DNA of 64,000 bases from JAAYBQ01 sp035403465 (GTDB taxonomy: Bacteria > Spirochaetota > UBA4802 > UBA5550), in assembly GCA_035403465.1 (NCBI GenBank), contig DAONFG010000013.1, positions 1-64,000 on the forward strand, written 5' to 3'. A model generated the notes under the pieces. It saw nothing but the letters and a program-made list of their open reading frames with translations. It was not told where the DNA came from and ran no database searches. Both the position numbers and the translations under genes were made by a program. Of this stretch, positions 1 through 8,352 are shown piece after piece. How positions within the stretch are numbered: position 1 is the first letter of the stretch; each line of letters starts with the position of its first letter.

Positions 1-762
1 ATCATCAATATTATTCTTGTAATCACCTGTAAATCCATATGTCACGGTGGCGCCCTCTGCAAGGTCCCTGTACTTTTCTTTCAGCACAGCCTTGACAGTG
101 TTGCTTTTGTTATAATCATCTATCACCGCCTGGATATTAGCCACAAGCTTTTCAGAGAAGATAATGTCTCCGGGATTCCCCTTTGGCTGGACCATGATAA
201 GGAGCATCTGCCTGGATTTATCAATAAAATAGGGGTCATCTATTCCCCTTTTATCAAGTCCTTCATACTTTTTAATTATATCCTGGAAACCGATTGTCTC
301 CTTTTCATCAGAAACCGAAAATCCGAAACCTGTCTGCTCCCTGACCGCAGCCCTTATGGCCTTACGCACCCTGCGGAGTATCTCCTCGAGGTCCGAGGTT
401 TCAATAAAGTACGGCAGGTGCTGCTCAATAAAATCAAGCTCAAGCCTGCACTGGGCGTTCATTACACCCGGCACCTTCATGAAACGTGCAGTAAGATCAT
501 CGGCAACCCTTTTCAGGTGTGCCTCATCGGTACCCTTGAGACCCACAATGAAATATCCAACGCCGCCCACCATCTGTATCAGCTGGTTTGTGGCCTTAAC
601 ACTCTCAAGGTTCTGCGGCAGCAGGTCAAGCTGGTTGTAATTGGTTTCAAGCTTAGTCGTTGCCCATATTGATAAAATTATAACTGTAAGAATTACAGAT
701 GCCACAATGCCCGCCCTTTTTACGAACAGGCCTGCCAGCCAGTTTGAAATTTTTCTTCTCAT
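1..762 (-). CDS. RND-superfamily (MMPL-type) exporter, N-terminal part, cut by window edge
   Basis: The 254 visible codons start at 762 and run off the left edge, so only the N-terminus is seen. One hydrophobic helix lies at about residues 17-33. It is followed by a large soluble segment opening with TNYNQLDLLPQN, the usual start of the first periplasmic loop of MMPL/HpnN-like RND proteins. Such proteins move lipids, hopanoids or other hydrophobic compounds across the envelope. The start lies 4 nt after the stop of the MlaC-like gene, so the two are almost certainly co-transcribed. The lipid cargo is inferred from that partner and is not visible here. Confidence 0.8.
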   Translation of the reverse strand, partial: MRRKISNWLAGLFVKRAGIVASVILTVIILSIWATTKLETNYNQLDLLPQNLESVKATNQLIQMVGGVGYFIVGLKGTDEAHLKRVADDLTARFMKVPGVMNAQCRLELDFIEQHLPYFIETSDLEEILRRVRKAIRAAVREQTGFGFSVSDEKETIGFQDIIKKYEGLDKRGIDDPYFIDKSRQMLLIMVQPKGNPGDIIFSEKLVANIQAVIDDYNKSNTVKAVLKEKYRDLAEGATVTYGFTGDYKNNIDD

Positions 763-766
763 CGGA

Positions 767-1339
767 TTATTTAGATACCTCTGCTACACGTTTTCTGATC
801 GCATCCAGTACTGCGGGGATGCCTCCCTTTTTAAGCACGGGGCTGATCTCATCCTCGTATATACCTGCAAAAATTCCTTCACCCAGTATGTACATTTCAA
901 CGACCTTCCACTTGCCGGAACTCTTCGACAGTTCAAAATCTATGGCTGTCTCCTGCTTCTTGTAGTCCCTGTGAACGACGATAGTCGCCTTGCACCTGGC
1001 CTTTTTCCCTTTTATTACAGGTTTTCCGTATAAAACAGCGTCGAGGTGCTGAAAAAGTTTTTCCCCCTCGGGGAAAGAAATTTTGCGTATGAGTATGTCT
1101 ACGTTTTTCCCGAGTTCATCTTTTTCAGCCGGTGTCATTTTATCCCAGGAGCTGCCCATCAATGTCCTGCATACAGCTTCAACATCAACAAGCGTCATCG
1201 CATTATCGTGCCTGCCGTACCGGATGGAATTAAGGATTGTCTTTACAGTTACACTGACGTCTCCCGAATCAGAAGCAATAACCGTATCAGTTACAAAAAA
1301 GGATAAACACAAAAATGAAATCAGAATAATTCTTTTCAA
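767..1339 (-). CDS. MlaC/Ttg2D-family periplasmic lipid-binding protein
   Basis: This is a 190-residue protein with a cleavable signal peptide (about residues 1-22, ending near VIASDSG). The rest has the spacing of the MlaC/Ttg2D/HpnM family: an early helical part, a central stretch near VLYGKPVIKGKKARCKA, and a C-terminal half with the usual KWKVVEMYILGEG element, where the family often has a W-x-V-x-D-v-x-v-e-G pattern. Family members shuttle phospholipids or hopanoids between the membranes. The next gene is an RND exporter 4 nt downstream. No MlaD/E/F gene is visible, so this looks like the MlaC-RND arrangement and not the classical Mla ABC system. Confidence 0.8.
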   Translation of the reverse strand: MKRIILISFLCLSFFVTDTVIASDSGDVSVTVKTILNSIRYGRHDNAMTLVDVEAVCRTLMGSSWDKMTPAEKDELGKNVDILIRKISFPEGEKLFQHLDAVLYGKPVIKGKKARCKATIVVHRDYKKQETAIDFELSKSSGKWKVVEMYILGEGIFAGIYEDEISPVLKKGGIPAVLDAIRKRVAEVSK

Positions 1340-1509
1340 TTTAATACCTCGCTGATGTTATATTATTTGATTAATAGTGTCAAAGAAGTTACAGACCATT
1401 ATGACATTGAACCTGATTTTCCCTCACCGGGAACAAATCTGTCAATAAATTAACATTGTATCCCGCAAAAAAGGATCGCCATATACTGGAGCATGCGCCT
1501 CCAACCGTA

Positions 1510-2511
1510 TCATCTCCGTGCAGTAAAATACCGGCCGTTTTCCATATACACCTCACCTTCCCTTGTGAACTTCTCAATGACAAGAAGTACCCATCCGCGC
1601 ACAAACTCATGTTTGATCCTTCCGCTTCCAGGGTACAGCTTTAAAATAATTTCAATGAACAGCATGCCGCATTCACCGGAACCAGCGATTATTTCCCTCA
1701 CCTGTTTCATCCTGTTCTCCCAGTAGGAAATGATTGTCCTGATCCTGTCGGCCGGTCCGGTTATGACACTTCCGTGCGCCGGGAGTATCATGGTGAGCCC
1801 CGGCAGGTTCATGATGAATTTAAGCGAATCAATGTAGAGGTCAATATCTGAACGCGGGGGGCCCAGCCATGTGAACTTGCTGCGCAGGATATTATCCCCG
1901 CCCAGGAGTACACCTGTTACGGGATTGTAAAGGGATATATGATCATCGGAATGCCCCGGTGAATGAAAGATTCTCCACATGGTGCCGTTGATGTTTATGC
2001 TGCAGTTATTACCTATTACAACGTCCGGGCTGCTGACGAATTCTATTCCCCAGGACCTGGCGTATAACCTGTAATTGATCCTGTCAAAAAACCTTTTTAT
2101 TCTCACGCTGAACGCAGCAGGGCTTTTTTTACCCGGAGCCTCGTAGGCAAAGGAATCCCTGTAAGCCCGGCCGCTTTTAATTATTTCCGCCATTCTTTCA
2201 GTAACAATGATCTTTAAGTTATACAGCGCAGAGAGTTTCCGCAGCCCGGCAAAATGGTCAGGGTGCGCATGGCTGATAAGTATGCGGGATATTCTATTAA
2301 CATCCCCTCTCGCTCTGCATAAATCGCAGATACTTTTATATGCGCGGGTGTACTGTTTCAGGGCAGCGGAATTACCGTAACCCGCGTCAAAAACGACACC
2401 ATTACCTCCGGTGATAACATACACATTCACCGGCGGCTTATATATTTTAGAAATTCCCTTCTCTTCGATCACAAAAATACCGGGACTTACCTCTTTTGCA
2501 TACTCATTCAT
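1510..2511 (-). CDS. Metallo-beta-lactamase-fold hydrolase
   Basis: This 333-residue protein carries the metal-binding signature HAHPDH at residues 81-86 after the strand FDAGYG (41-46). A second metal ligand region is seen at FHSPGHSDDHI, an Asp at GGDN, and a final His at LPAHG. These are all the ligands expected for a two-metal MBL hydrolase. The C-terminal 60 residues look like the helical or winged extension of the glyoxalase II/LACTB2-like group. The substrate cannot be told. The start ATG overlaps the 3' end of the upstream 68-residue gene by 8 nt, so translation is probably coupled. Confidence 0.85.
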   Translation of the reverse strand: MNEYAKEVSPGIFVIEEKGISKIYKPPVNVYVITGGNGVVFDAGYGNSAALKQYTRAYKSICDLCRARGDVNRISRILISHAHPDHFAGLRKLSALYNLKIIVTERMAEIIKSGRAYRDSFAYEAPGKKSPAAFSVRIKRFFDRINYRLYARSWGIEFVSSPDVVIGNNCSININGTMWRIFHSPGHSDDHISLYNPVTGVLLGGDNILRSKFTWLGPPRSDIDLYIDSLKFIMNLPGLTMILPAHGSVITGPADRIRTIISYWENRMKQVREIIAGSGECGMLFIEIILKLYPGSGRIKHEFVRGWVLLVIEKFTREGEVYMENGRYFTARR

Positions 2512-2710
2512 TCATAAATCTCTTAACTGAAGAAAGTCCGGCAATCATGAGCCAGCCCTTTGCGACCTCTTCGTTGCTCCTGCCAATATAGAGGTTCGGG
2601 AACTCATTCCTGACTTTTTCCCTGATACGCGAATTATTCTTAGCAGTAAATTCAAGAATCGACTTTTTATCATTATCATCAAGTTCATGCCAGCTGAATT
2701 TATCGGTCAT
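2504..2710 (-). CDS. Small hypothetical protein (68 aa) coupled to the MBL hydrolase
   Basis: This is a short, mostly helical and charged protein with no signal peptide, membrane segment or recognised motif. Residues 1-20 are acidic and the C-terminal half contains GRSNEEVAKGWLMIAG. Its stop codon overlaps the start of the MBL-fold gene by 8 nt. A purine-rich AAAAG lies a few bases before its ATG. That layout supports a real gene translated with its neighbour. Function is unknown. Confidence 0.6.
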   Translation of the reverse strand: MTDKFSWHELDDNDKKSILEFTAKNNSRIREKVRNEFPNLYIGRSNEEVAKGWLMIAGLSSVKRFMNE

Positions 2711-2885
2711 GGAAAAGTCTCCGGTTGATTATATTTAAACAGATTATATAAAATTAAAACGATTATGAACATAATCTGTAACAGGCTTGATAAAACTTTT
2801 TCATACAATTTTGTAAATGTTTTTTCAGAATTAATTCTTGATTAATATCTTTGCGATGGAAAACTGGCTTTATCCGGGGCGGCAA

Positions 2886-3251
2886 ATGTATATTTTTGAA
2901 CTCATTGCGGAAAGAAAAATTCAGCAGGCGATTGAAGAAGGGCAATTTGACAATCTCCCGAACAAGGGCAAACCCCTTGTAGATGACGGCCTTGACATGG
3001 TCCCCGAAGATCTCCGCATGGCCTATAAAATCATGAAAAACGCAGGTATTGTGCCTGAAGAGATTGAACTGAGAAAGGGAATTGTCAACCTCTATGAACT
3101 TCTTAACGTCTGTGCAGACGAAAACGAAAGGAAGGCCATCAGGGCAAAAATCAACGAAAAACAGCTGAAATACAACCTGATCATGGAAGCGCGCGGTAAA
3201 AAAATTACAGACGTTGAGTACCTGGATAAAATAATGGATAAACTTAAATAA
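2886..3251 (+). CDS. DUF1992 protein (YhdN/DnaJ-homologue C28 domain)
   Basis: This is a soluble protein of 121 residues. It has the DUF1992 signature near its start: AERKIQQAIEEGQFDNLP, then GKPL, and a central YKIMKNAGIVPEEIELRK. Family members such as E. coli YhdN are small cytosolic proteins of unclear function related to the DNAJC28 core. In-frame starts exist upstream (TTG 2838, ATG 2856). The ATG at 2886 aligns with the family N-terminus (M-x-x-x-D/E-x-x-A-E-R) and follows a GGGGCGG stretch, so I chose it. Stem-loop-forming repeat DNA follows the stop directly. Confidence 0.85.
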   Translation: MYIFELIAERKIQQAIEEGQFDNLPNKGKPLVDDGLDMVPEDLRMAYKIMKNAGIVPEEIELRKGIVNLYELLNVCADENERKAIRAKINEKQLKYNLIMEARGKKITDVEYLDKIMDKLK

Positions 3252-3256
3252 ACTTT

Positions 3257-3330
3257 TTGCGGGACTGCATCTCCCGCCCGAAGGGAAACCCTGCGGAAAC
3301 CTTCAGGGGGCTTCGCCCCTTGAACCCTGT
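3257..3330. repeat. Dispersed palindromic intergenic repeat, copy 1
   Basis: This is a run of hairpins: GCGGGA/TCCCGC (3259-3277), then GGG-AAA-CCC, then GGGGC-TTC-GCCCC (about 3305-3318). The same order of blocks is seen at 26836-26913 and, more decayed, at 25275-25350. Its place just after the DUF1992 stop and before the convergent GDPD-like gene suggests it may also end transcription. No strong T-tract is visible. Confidence 0.6.
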
Positions 3331-3354
3331 CAGTAGATTAACTTCATCACAAGT

Positions 3355-4146
3355 TTAATGATTCTTTGCCATATACTTCTTCATTGCAGGCACATCCTCT
3401 GTCATGAAAGAATCGACTCCCGCGTCTGCAAGCCTGTTATACTGTGCTGCATCTTTTATATCCCAGACCTGCACCCATATCCCTTTTTTATGCATCATCC
3501 TCACAAGCCCGCTGTTTACGATATATGACATGCCTATGTATTCCGCTGTCTGGAGCACGTCAGCAGTGAATCCTCCGGTAAAATAAATCAGCCCTGATTT
3601 AAAGAGGCCGTATACACCAATTATCCCTGTCATTGAAAATGCGGTAGCTGAACCGGGCAGGATCTTCCTGACGAGTTTGATGTTATTGCCGAAGTATGAC
3701 GAGGTAATCACGCGGTCTCCTGCTTTCATGTTTTTTATTGTATCTGCATACCTCTTTACAAGTTCACTGTCGTTTTGCATAAGCACTACACTGAACTTTT
3801 TTCCCGGGAACGCAGAGAGAAGCTCGGAGAGGGTGATAAAACTGAAACCCTTTCCCCTGAACGGGAAACTGCTGCCGTCAATTGTAAAATGATAGGCCGC
3901 ATCCATAGCCTTTATAGATGCGGCTGTATGTGATATGACTGTTCCTGAACCGTTGCTGACCTTTTCAAGAAGATCTGAAGAGATTACCATTACCTCGCTG
4001 TCAGAGGAGAGCTGAACACTGACAGATGCTGCGTCTGCACCTTCGTCAAAACCGGCCCTGAACGCCTGCAACGTGTTCTGCGGAAGGTGTTTTACTCCGC
4101 CGTTGAGACTATATATAACCGGGAGCTTTTCAAAATATGGTTTCAT
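3355..4146 (-). CDS. GDPD-fold protein lacking catalytic residues (probable pseudoenzyme)
   Basis: This 263-residue protein follows the glycerophosphodiester phosphodiesterase layout. LPQNTLQAF (21-29) stands for the family's PENTxxAF, GAD (37-39) is kept, NGSG (65-68) is kept, and the C-terminal GVDSFMTEDV matches GVDgiiTDxP. The catalytic and metal positions are all changed. The H-R of the AHRG motif is L14-N15, the E and D of ExD are S41 and S43, and the H-D pair is S56-S57. Hydrolysis by the usual mechanism therefore seems impossible, while the barrel fold looks intact. The frame is open throughout, so it is a maintained protein and not a fresh pseudogene. It has no signal peptide. Confidence 0.7.
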   Translation of the reverse strand: MKPYFEKLPVIYSLNGGVKHLPQNTLQAFRAGFDEGADAASVSVQLSSDSEVMVISSDLLEKVSNGSGTVISHTAASIKAMDAAYHFTIDGSSFPFRGKGFSFITLSELLSAFPGKKFSVVLMQNDSELVKRYADTIKNMKAGDRVITSSYFGNNIKLVRKILPGSATAFSMTGIIGVYGLFKSGLIYFTGGFTADVLQTAEYIGMSYIVNSGLVRMMHKKGIWVQVWDIKDAAQYNRLADAGVDSFMTEDVPAMKKYMAKNH

Positions 4147-4293
4147 GACTGGACCCCTGTAATAAATGATTCCCTCTTTTCCCGAATGATGGATGCCCGG
4201 AAAAGGAAATAATGTAATTTGTTATTGCTTTTAGTGATTAAAAGATATAGATTATATAAAAGGCAACATAAATTTCAGACCGGGGAATATATT

Positions 4294-4842
4294 ATGGCAC
4301 AGGCAACTCAACTGATAAAAGCTTACATGACAGAATCAATACCACCTGACGGCGGATTCATAATTACTGCTTATTTTACGACAGGGAGCAATTACTCGAT
4401 CTATGAAATTACAGCATACAGGAATGTTAAGGATGTTTTCAGAACTAATGACGGTATCACATTCAAAACTGACGGCAACAGGACACACCTCCTGGTTGAA
4501 CCTGCTGTTTTTACCAAAAAATACATAGAACCTGTCAACCGCGAAACCGGTTTTTCAATACCCTACAGGTTCGCCGAACTTGACATCAAAACAACGGCAA
4601 AAAGCGAAAAACTTATGGTTGGACTTGAACCGCTGATGCTCTATTCATCATTTACAATACTTGAAAAGAAGGGTGACTATTTTTCATATATTTTTCATCC
4701 CACAAAAGATGTTTACATAGCCATGAAAAAATTCCTTGCTGACAGCCTGTACAATGACTGCAGCCTCTCCACTACTGATTCAAAAGACACAGCAGCAAAG
4801 GTACTTGAAACAGTGAGGAAGTTCACAATCTTCACTGGATAG
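4294..4842 (+). CDS. Hypothetical protein (182 aa)
   Basis: I do not recognise this protein. It is soluble and has mixed alpha/beta character, with a repeated strand-rich first half (GGFIITAYFTTG, ITFKTDGNRTHLLVEP) and a helical C-terminus. It has no cysteine cluster, signal peptide or membrane segment. An in-frame start exists at 4219. The ATG at 4294 is preferred because GGGGA lies about 9 nt before it and the upstream residues look like non-coding translation. It stands alone between the divergent GDPD-like gene and tlyC. Confidence 0.6.
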   Translation: MAQATQLIKAYMTESIPPDGGFIITAYFTTGSNYSIYEITAYRNVKDVFRTNDGITFKTDGNRTHLLVEPAVFTKKYIEPVNRETGFSIPYRFAELDIKTTAKSEKLMVGLEPLMLYSSFTILEKKGDYFSYIFHPTKDVYIAMKKFLADSLYNDCSLSTTDSKDTAAKVLETVRKFTIFTG

Positions 4843-4935
4843 CAAAAATTAAAGCGTAATAAAATGTTGACAAAAATGATTATCCTGAATCAACTAAGTT
4901 TATTCTAAATAATTAATGAGGTTATTCAAACAGGC

Positions 4936-5763
4936 ATGTCATCAGACAACTCAGATCCCTTAAGTAGATCCCGCATAAAGAATTTCATCAACAGTATAAA
5001 AAAATCATTCAAAAACAGCTCATCCGAGTTTGACGCTGACGTTTATGAACAGCTCGATCCGCGCAGAAAAGAGATGATTGACGGAATTATCACTCTCTCC
5101 GAACTGAACGCCAAGGATATCATGATTCCGCGCGTAGACATGGTTGCAGTCGATTCAGAGATTGAACTGAAAGCTCTCATAAAACTTATAATCGAGGCAG
5201 GCCATTCCAGGCTCCCGGTGTACGACGAGACCATTGACAATATCACTGGAATACTATATGTAAAAGACCTGATCAGGCTGCTCAGCGAAAAGCCGAAAAA
5301 ATTCAATCTCAAAAAACTGCTCCATGATCCCTTTTTTGTTCCCGAGACCATGCCGCTTGACGAACTTCTTCTTGAATTCAAGGCACGCCAGCTTCACATA
5401 GCTGTTGTTGTTGATGAATACGGCGGCGTCGGCGGGATTGTCACCATGGAGGACATACTTGAAGTCATTGTAGGCGAGATCAACGACGAATATGATACAG
5501 AAGAGCCCCCTGAATTAGAGAAGAAAGGCCCCTCGACATGGGAAGTTGATTCGCGCATGCTGATTACTGATTTCAATGATGAACTGGGACTTGATATCCC
5601 GACAGACGATTTTGATACAATCGGCGGATTTGTATTTGACCTCTTCGGCAGGGTACCCGAGAAGGATGAAGTGGTCAAATACGGGAATGTTTCCTTCAAG
5701 ATAAAGGAAATCGAGGGCACAAAAATCATCCGGATCACCATAACCATCGCAAAACAGAGATAA
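4936..5763 (+). CDS. tlyC: TlyC/CorC-type CBS-domain protein
   Basis: This is a 275-residue cytosolic protein. It has a tandem CBS pair at about 62-185 (MIPRVDM, SRLPVYDE, GILYVKDL, and VVVDEYGGVGGIVTMEDILE) and a C-terminal CorC/HlyC transporter-associated domain at about 195-272, with the family element DDFDTIGGFVFDLFGRVP. There is no N-terminal DUF21 membrane domain, so the length matches CorC and the spirochaete TlyC group. Such proteins bind nucleotides and are linked to Mg/Co handling; the haemolysin label is historical. recO starts 1 nt after its stop, so the pair forms an operon. Confidence 0.88.
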   Translation: MSSDNSDPLSRSRIKNFINSIKKSFKNSSSEFDADVYEQLDPRRKEMIDGIITLSELNAKDIMIPRVDMVAVDSEIELKALIKLIIEAGHSRLPVYDETIDNITGILYVKDLIRLLSEKPKKFNLKKLLHDPFFVPETMPLDELLLEFKARQLHIAVVVDEYGGVGGIVTMEDILEVIVGEINDEYDTEEPPELEKKGPSTWEVDSRMLITDFNDELGLDIPTDDFDTIGGFVFDLFGRVPEKDEVVKYGNVSFKIKEIEGTKIIRITITIAKQR

Positions 5764-5764
5764 T

Positions 5765-6538
5765 ATGCCGCTGCTCCGCACAGATGGAATTGTTCTCACC
5801 AGGCGGCTGTCAGGCGAGTCTGATTTTATATGTTCGATCTACACCCGGGACCACGGAAAAAAACAATTTATCTTCAAGGGTCTGAAAAAAACCCGCAAAA
5901 GACCAGTCAGCCTGTCAGAACCCGGCTCAGTGATATGCATAACTTATTACTCGAAGGAGAACAGCACAATAAACGCTGTATCATCCTTTGAACCCGTTTT
6001 TCTTGCCCCGGCGATAAGAAAAGAAGCCCTGAAGATCCATTCACTTTACTATATAGTCGAACTTGTTGAAAAAACATCGGGCGAAGCTGATTCCGCGTCA
6101 GACCTGTACAACCTTATTTCATCGGGAATCGGGGCGCTTGAAAAAACCGGCATGGTCATGCACTTCAACCTCTTTTTCACGGTACGCTATATGGCCATGC
6201 AGGGCATACTCCCTGGTACCGGCAGATGTATACATTGCGGATCAGAAAATGCCTTGTCATATGATGTGGACAGCCACACCCTCAATTTCACATGTTCAGC
6301 CTGTTCTGAATATGAAGGTGCGGATATAAGCGGCAGAACTGCGCTCTTCATGCGGAGGTCATCGTCCGAAAGGTTCAGCCTGATTGACATGTCAGATGTT
6401 CCGGAGAACGAGGTGTCGCTCCTGTTTATAAAAACTGCGGGTTTTATCGAAAATTACTACGGGTTCAGGTTTAAAAGCCTGGACATGCTCATGTTCAGCA
6501 GAAGCAGTTCAGACAAAGAAAAGGGCCGCAATCCCTGA
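5765..6538 (+). CDS. recO: DNA repair protein RecO
   Basis: This 257-residue protein has an N-terminal OB-fold (about 1-80, starting LRTDGIVLTRRLSGESD as in RecO), a helical middle, and a zinc finger C155-x2-C158 ... C177-x2-C180. RecO loads RecA onto SSB-coated DNA with RecR in the RecFOR pathway. The gene begins 1 nt after tlyC. Its last 30 bases overlap the 3' end of the convergent DUF4010 gene. Confidence 0.9.
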   Translation: MPLLRTDGIVLTRRLSGESDFICSIYTRDHGKKQFIFKGLKKTRKRPVSLSEPGSVICITYYSKENSTINAVSSFEPVFLAPAIRKEALKIHSLYYIVELVEKTSGEADSASDLYNLISSGIGALEKTGMVMHFNLFFTVRYMAMQGILPGTGRCIHCGSENALSYDVDSHTLNFTCSACSEYEGADISGRTALFMRRSSSERFSLIDMSDVPENEVSLLFIKTAGFIENYYGFRFKSLDMLMFSRSSSDKEKGRNP

Positions 6539-7822
6539 ACAGAGTATAACACCGAAACCCGCAGCTATGCCCTTCCTGAAGTTCCGTGAACCTATGGCAA
6601 AGGCCATTATAAATTTTAGTATGGTATTCGAAAATGCCGCGAGTGTAATTGCAACAGTCGCCTGGTGCATCCTTTCGGGACTGTTTTTCGAAAGGTTGCT
6701 CATGGTCAGGGTGATGGCGTCGACATCGGTCATACCGGAAAGAACACTCACGATGTAAACACCGCTGTCGCCTGCCGTGATGCTTATGAAGCGCGTGATA
6801 AGAACTATGGCCGCGTAAAGCAGCCCGAACTTTACCGCAGGCATGATACTGAAAGGATTGGCAAGCGGAACATCTTCGGTCTTTTCTTTCCCGGTAATCC
6901 TCCAGATTATGAAGCATAAGACAAATCCCGCAGCAGCCATTGTTCCAAGGGTTACAGCAAGCCCCGGAAGAAGACTGCTGTTGATTATCGCAACCTCGAC
7001 CAGTACCCTGGGGAACATTGTTGAGCAGGCCAGGAGCACAGCCAGCGAACAGGATAAGGCAAGCCTGTTCTCTGTAAGGCTTCGTTTTGCGAATGTCAGC
7101 GTAGTGGCAGTGCTCGAAACAAGTCCGCCAAGGAGGCCGGTAAGACCTATACCCTTCCGTGATCCCAGAATTTTTATCAGCACATAGCCGGTAAAACCAA
7201 TGCCTGAAATAAGGACAACCATGAGCCATACATTGCGGGGATTAAAGAGGACCAGGGACTCAAGCCCGGGGTACATCTTGTAAACTTTCAGCCCGCCTGC
7301 AACAGAACCGAGTACAACTTCAACCGAGGGATTAAAGAGCGGCAGAATTACAAGCGAAACTATGGCAAATTTAATAACAGCAAGCATATCTTCAGGAGTG
7401 ATCCTGCCCGAAAGAGTCTCCATGTAGCGCTTGAGGTAGAGTACAAGGACAACAATTACAGTGATTGAAGCAGAAAGTATAAACATACCCTGTGAAACAA
7501 GGACACCGACAGTATAGCAGATAAGTATACTGACTTCAGTGGTAAGCCCGCGCTCATTGAATTTATAAAACGAGATGGCATATACGGCCAGTGCAAGTAA
7601 AACGACAGCAGCCATTGAGACAAGAAGGAATCCAGGGCGGTAATTGCGGTCAATGAACATTGATATGCAGCCGAAAAGTGAAATCAGCGAGTAAGTGCGT
7701 ATGCCCCCGATAATGTCGCCATCCGGATCTTCACTCCTGGCAGTGGTTACTGATCGCTCAAATCCCATAAGCGCACCAAGTAGAAGTGATATTATGAAAG
7801 GCTGAATTATACTGATATTCAT
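6509..7822 (-). CDS. MgtC/SapB-DUF4010 family membrane protein
   Basis: This is a 437-residue protein with about 11-12 hydrophobic helices. The N-terminal part has the MgtC/SapB motif set: LLGALMGFERS, then GGIRTYSLISLFGC. The C-terminal half is the DUF4010 domain (GFTGYVLIKILGSRKGIGLTGLLGGLVSSTATT). Family function is unknown; MgtC relatives affect Mg2+ and membrane ATPase homeostasis. The start at 7822 is chosen over an in-frame 7855 codon because GGAGG lies 5-6 nt upstream. A short perfect palindrome at 7874-7889 lies in its leader. Confidence 0.85.
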   Translation of the reverse strand: MNISIIQPFIISLLLGALMGFERSVTTARSEDPDGDIIGGIRTYSLISLFGCISMFIDRNYRPGFLLVSMAAVVLLALAVYAISFYKFNERGLTTEVSILICYTVGVLVSQGMFILSASITVIVVLVLYLKRYMETLSGRITPEDMLAVIKFAIVSLVILPLFNPSVEVVLGSVAGGLKVYKMYPGLESLVLFNPRNVWLMVVLISGIGFTGYVLIKILGSRKGIGLTGLLGGLVSSTATTLTFAKRSLTENRLALSCSLAVLLACSTMFPRVLVEVAIINSSLLPGLAVTLGTMAAAGFVLCFIIWRITGKEKTEDVPLANPFSIMPAVKFGLLYAAIVLITRFISITAGDSGVYIVSVLSGMTDVDAITLTMSNLSKNSPERMHQATVAITLAAFSNTILKFIMAFAIGSRNFRKGIAAGFGVILCSGIAALFFV

Positions 7823-7873
7823 ATGGCCTCCATTTTTAAACAGGGTCTGCCGCATAAAGTATATGGTTCAGTG

Positions 7874-7889
7874 CTTACCGGACGGTAAG
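7874..7889. promoter_or_regulatory. Palindrome CTTACCG-GA-CGGTAAG, possible operator
   Basis: This is a perfect 7-bp inverted repeat with a 2-bp centre in the gap between the 55-residue Cys gene and the DUF4010 gene, about 55 bp before the latter's start. No T-tract follows on either strand, so it fits a repressor site better than a terminator. No cognate regulator is identified. Confidence 0.35.
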
Positions 7890-7903
7890 ATGAGAGAAAG
7901 AGA

Positions 7904-8071
7904 TTATTTGCCGCTGCCCCTTGTAAGCGGGCAAGCAAGGACCTTGAACTCCCCGTTCTTGGGATCCTGGCTTGTTGCCATGGAACTTAGTGAACCGCCG
8001 TAATTACACAATACCTGGTAGTTTCTCAGTTCTATATGATGTTTGCATTTTTTGCAATCTTCAAGTTTCAT
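7904..8071 (-). CDS. Small cysteine-containing protein (55 aa)
   Basis: This is a short gene of 55 codons plus stop. The protein starts MKLEDCKKCKHH and has Cys at 6, 9, 22 and 47, a His pair at 11-12, and a Gly/Ser-rich centre (YGGSLSS). The C-x2-C plus two further Cys suggests a small zinc-ribbon-like fold. A GGAG sits about 10 nt before the ATG, and the frame is open with no overlap from other genes. It lies just upstream of the DUF4010 gene on the same strand, with the palindrome at 7874-7889 between them. Function is unknown; a real gene seems likely from the RBS and residue pattern. Confidence 0.65.
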   Translation of the reverse strand: MKLEDCKKCKHHIELRNYQVLCNYGGSLSSMATSQDPKNGEFKVLACPLTRGSGK

Positions 8072-8352
8072 TATTCTGCTCCGGTGATTCAGTCTGAATA
8101 TTTAAAAGATTAAAATTATGTCACTTCTATTATAAAGCCTTAGATAATTATTTCAATGGTTATTGTCAATAATTAAATTAGATATAAAATGGACCGGCTG
8201 TTTTTTTCAATTCCTGTATATAATCTTTACCGCAATTGTCAAGTAAAGCAGAAGATTTTTGCAATCAGCAGTTCCCTCACACTCCACTGTTTTCATACTT
8301 GACACCATGATTATGCTGTTGTATTTATTAAGTAAGTTAAAAGGCGGGGAAG

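Noticed and set aside
6495..7229. 244-residue minus-strand frame inside the DUF4010 gene
   Set aside because: It overlaps the DUF4010 gene in another frame, is rich in Cys/His/Arg without motif, and has no RBS.
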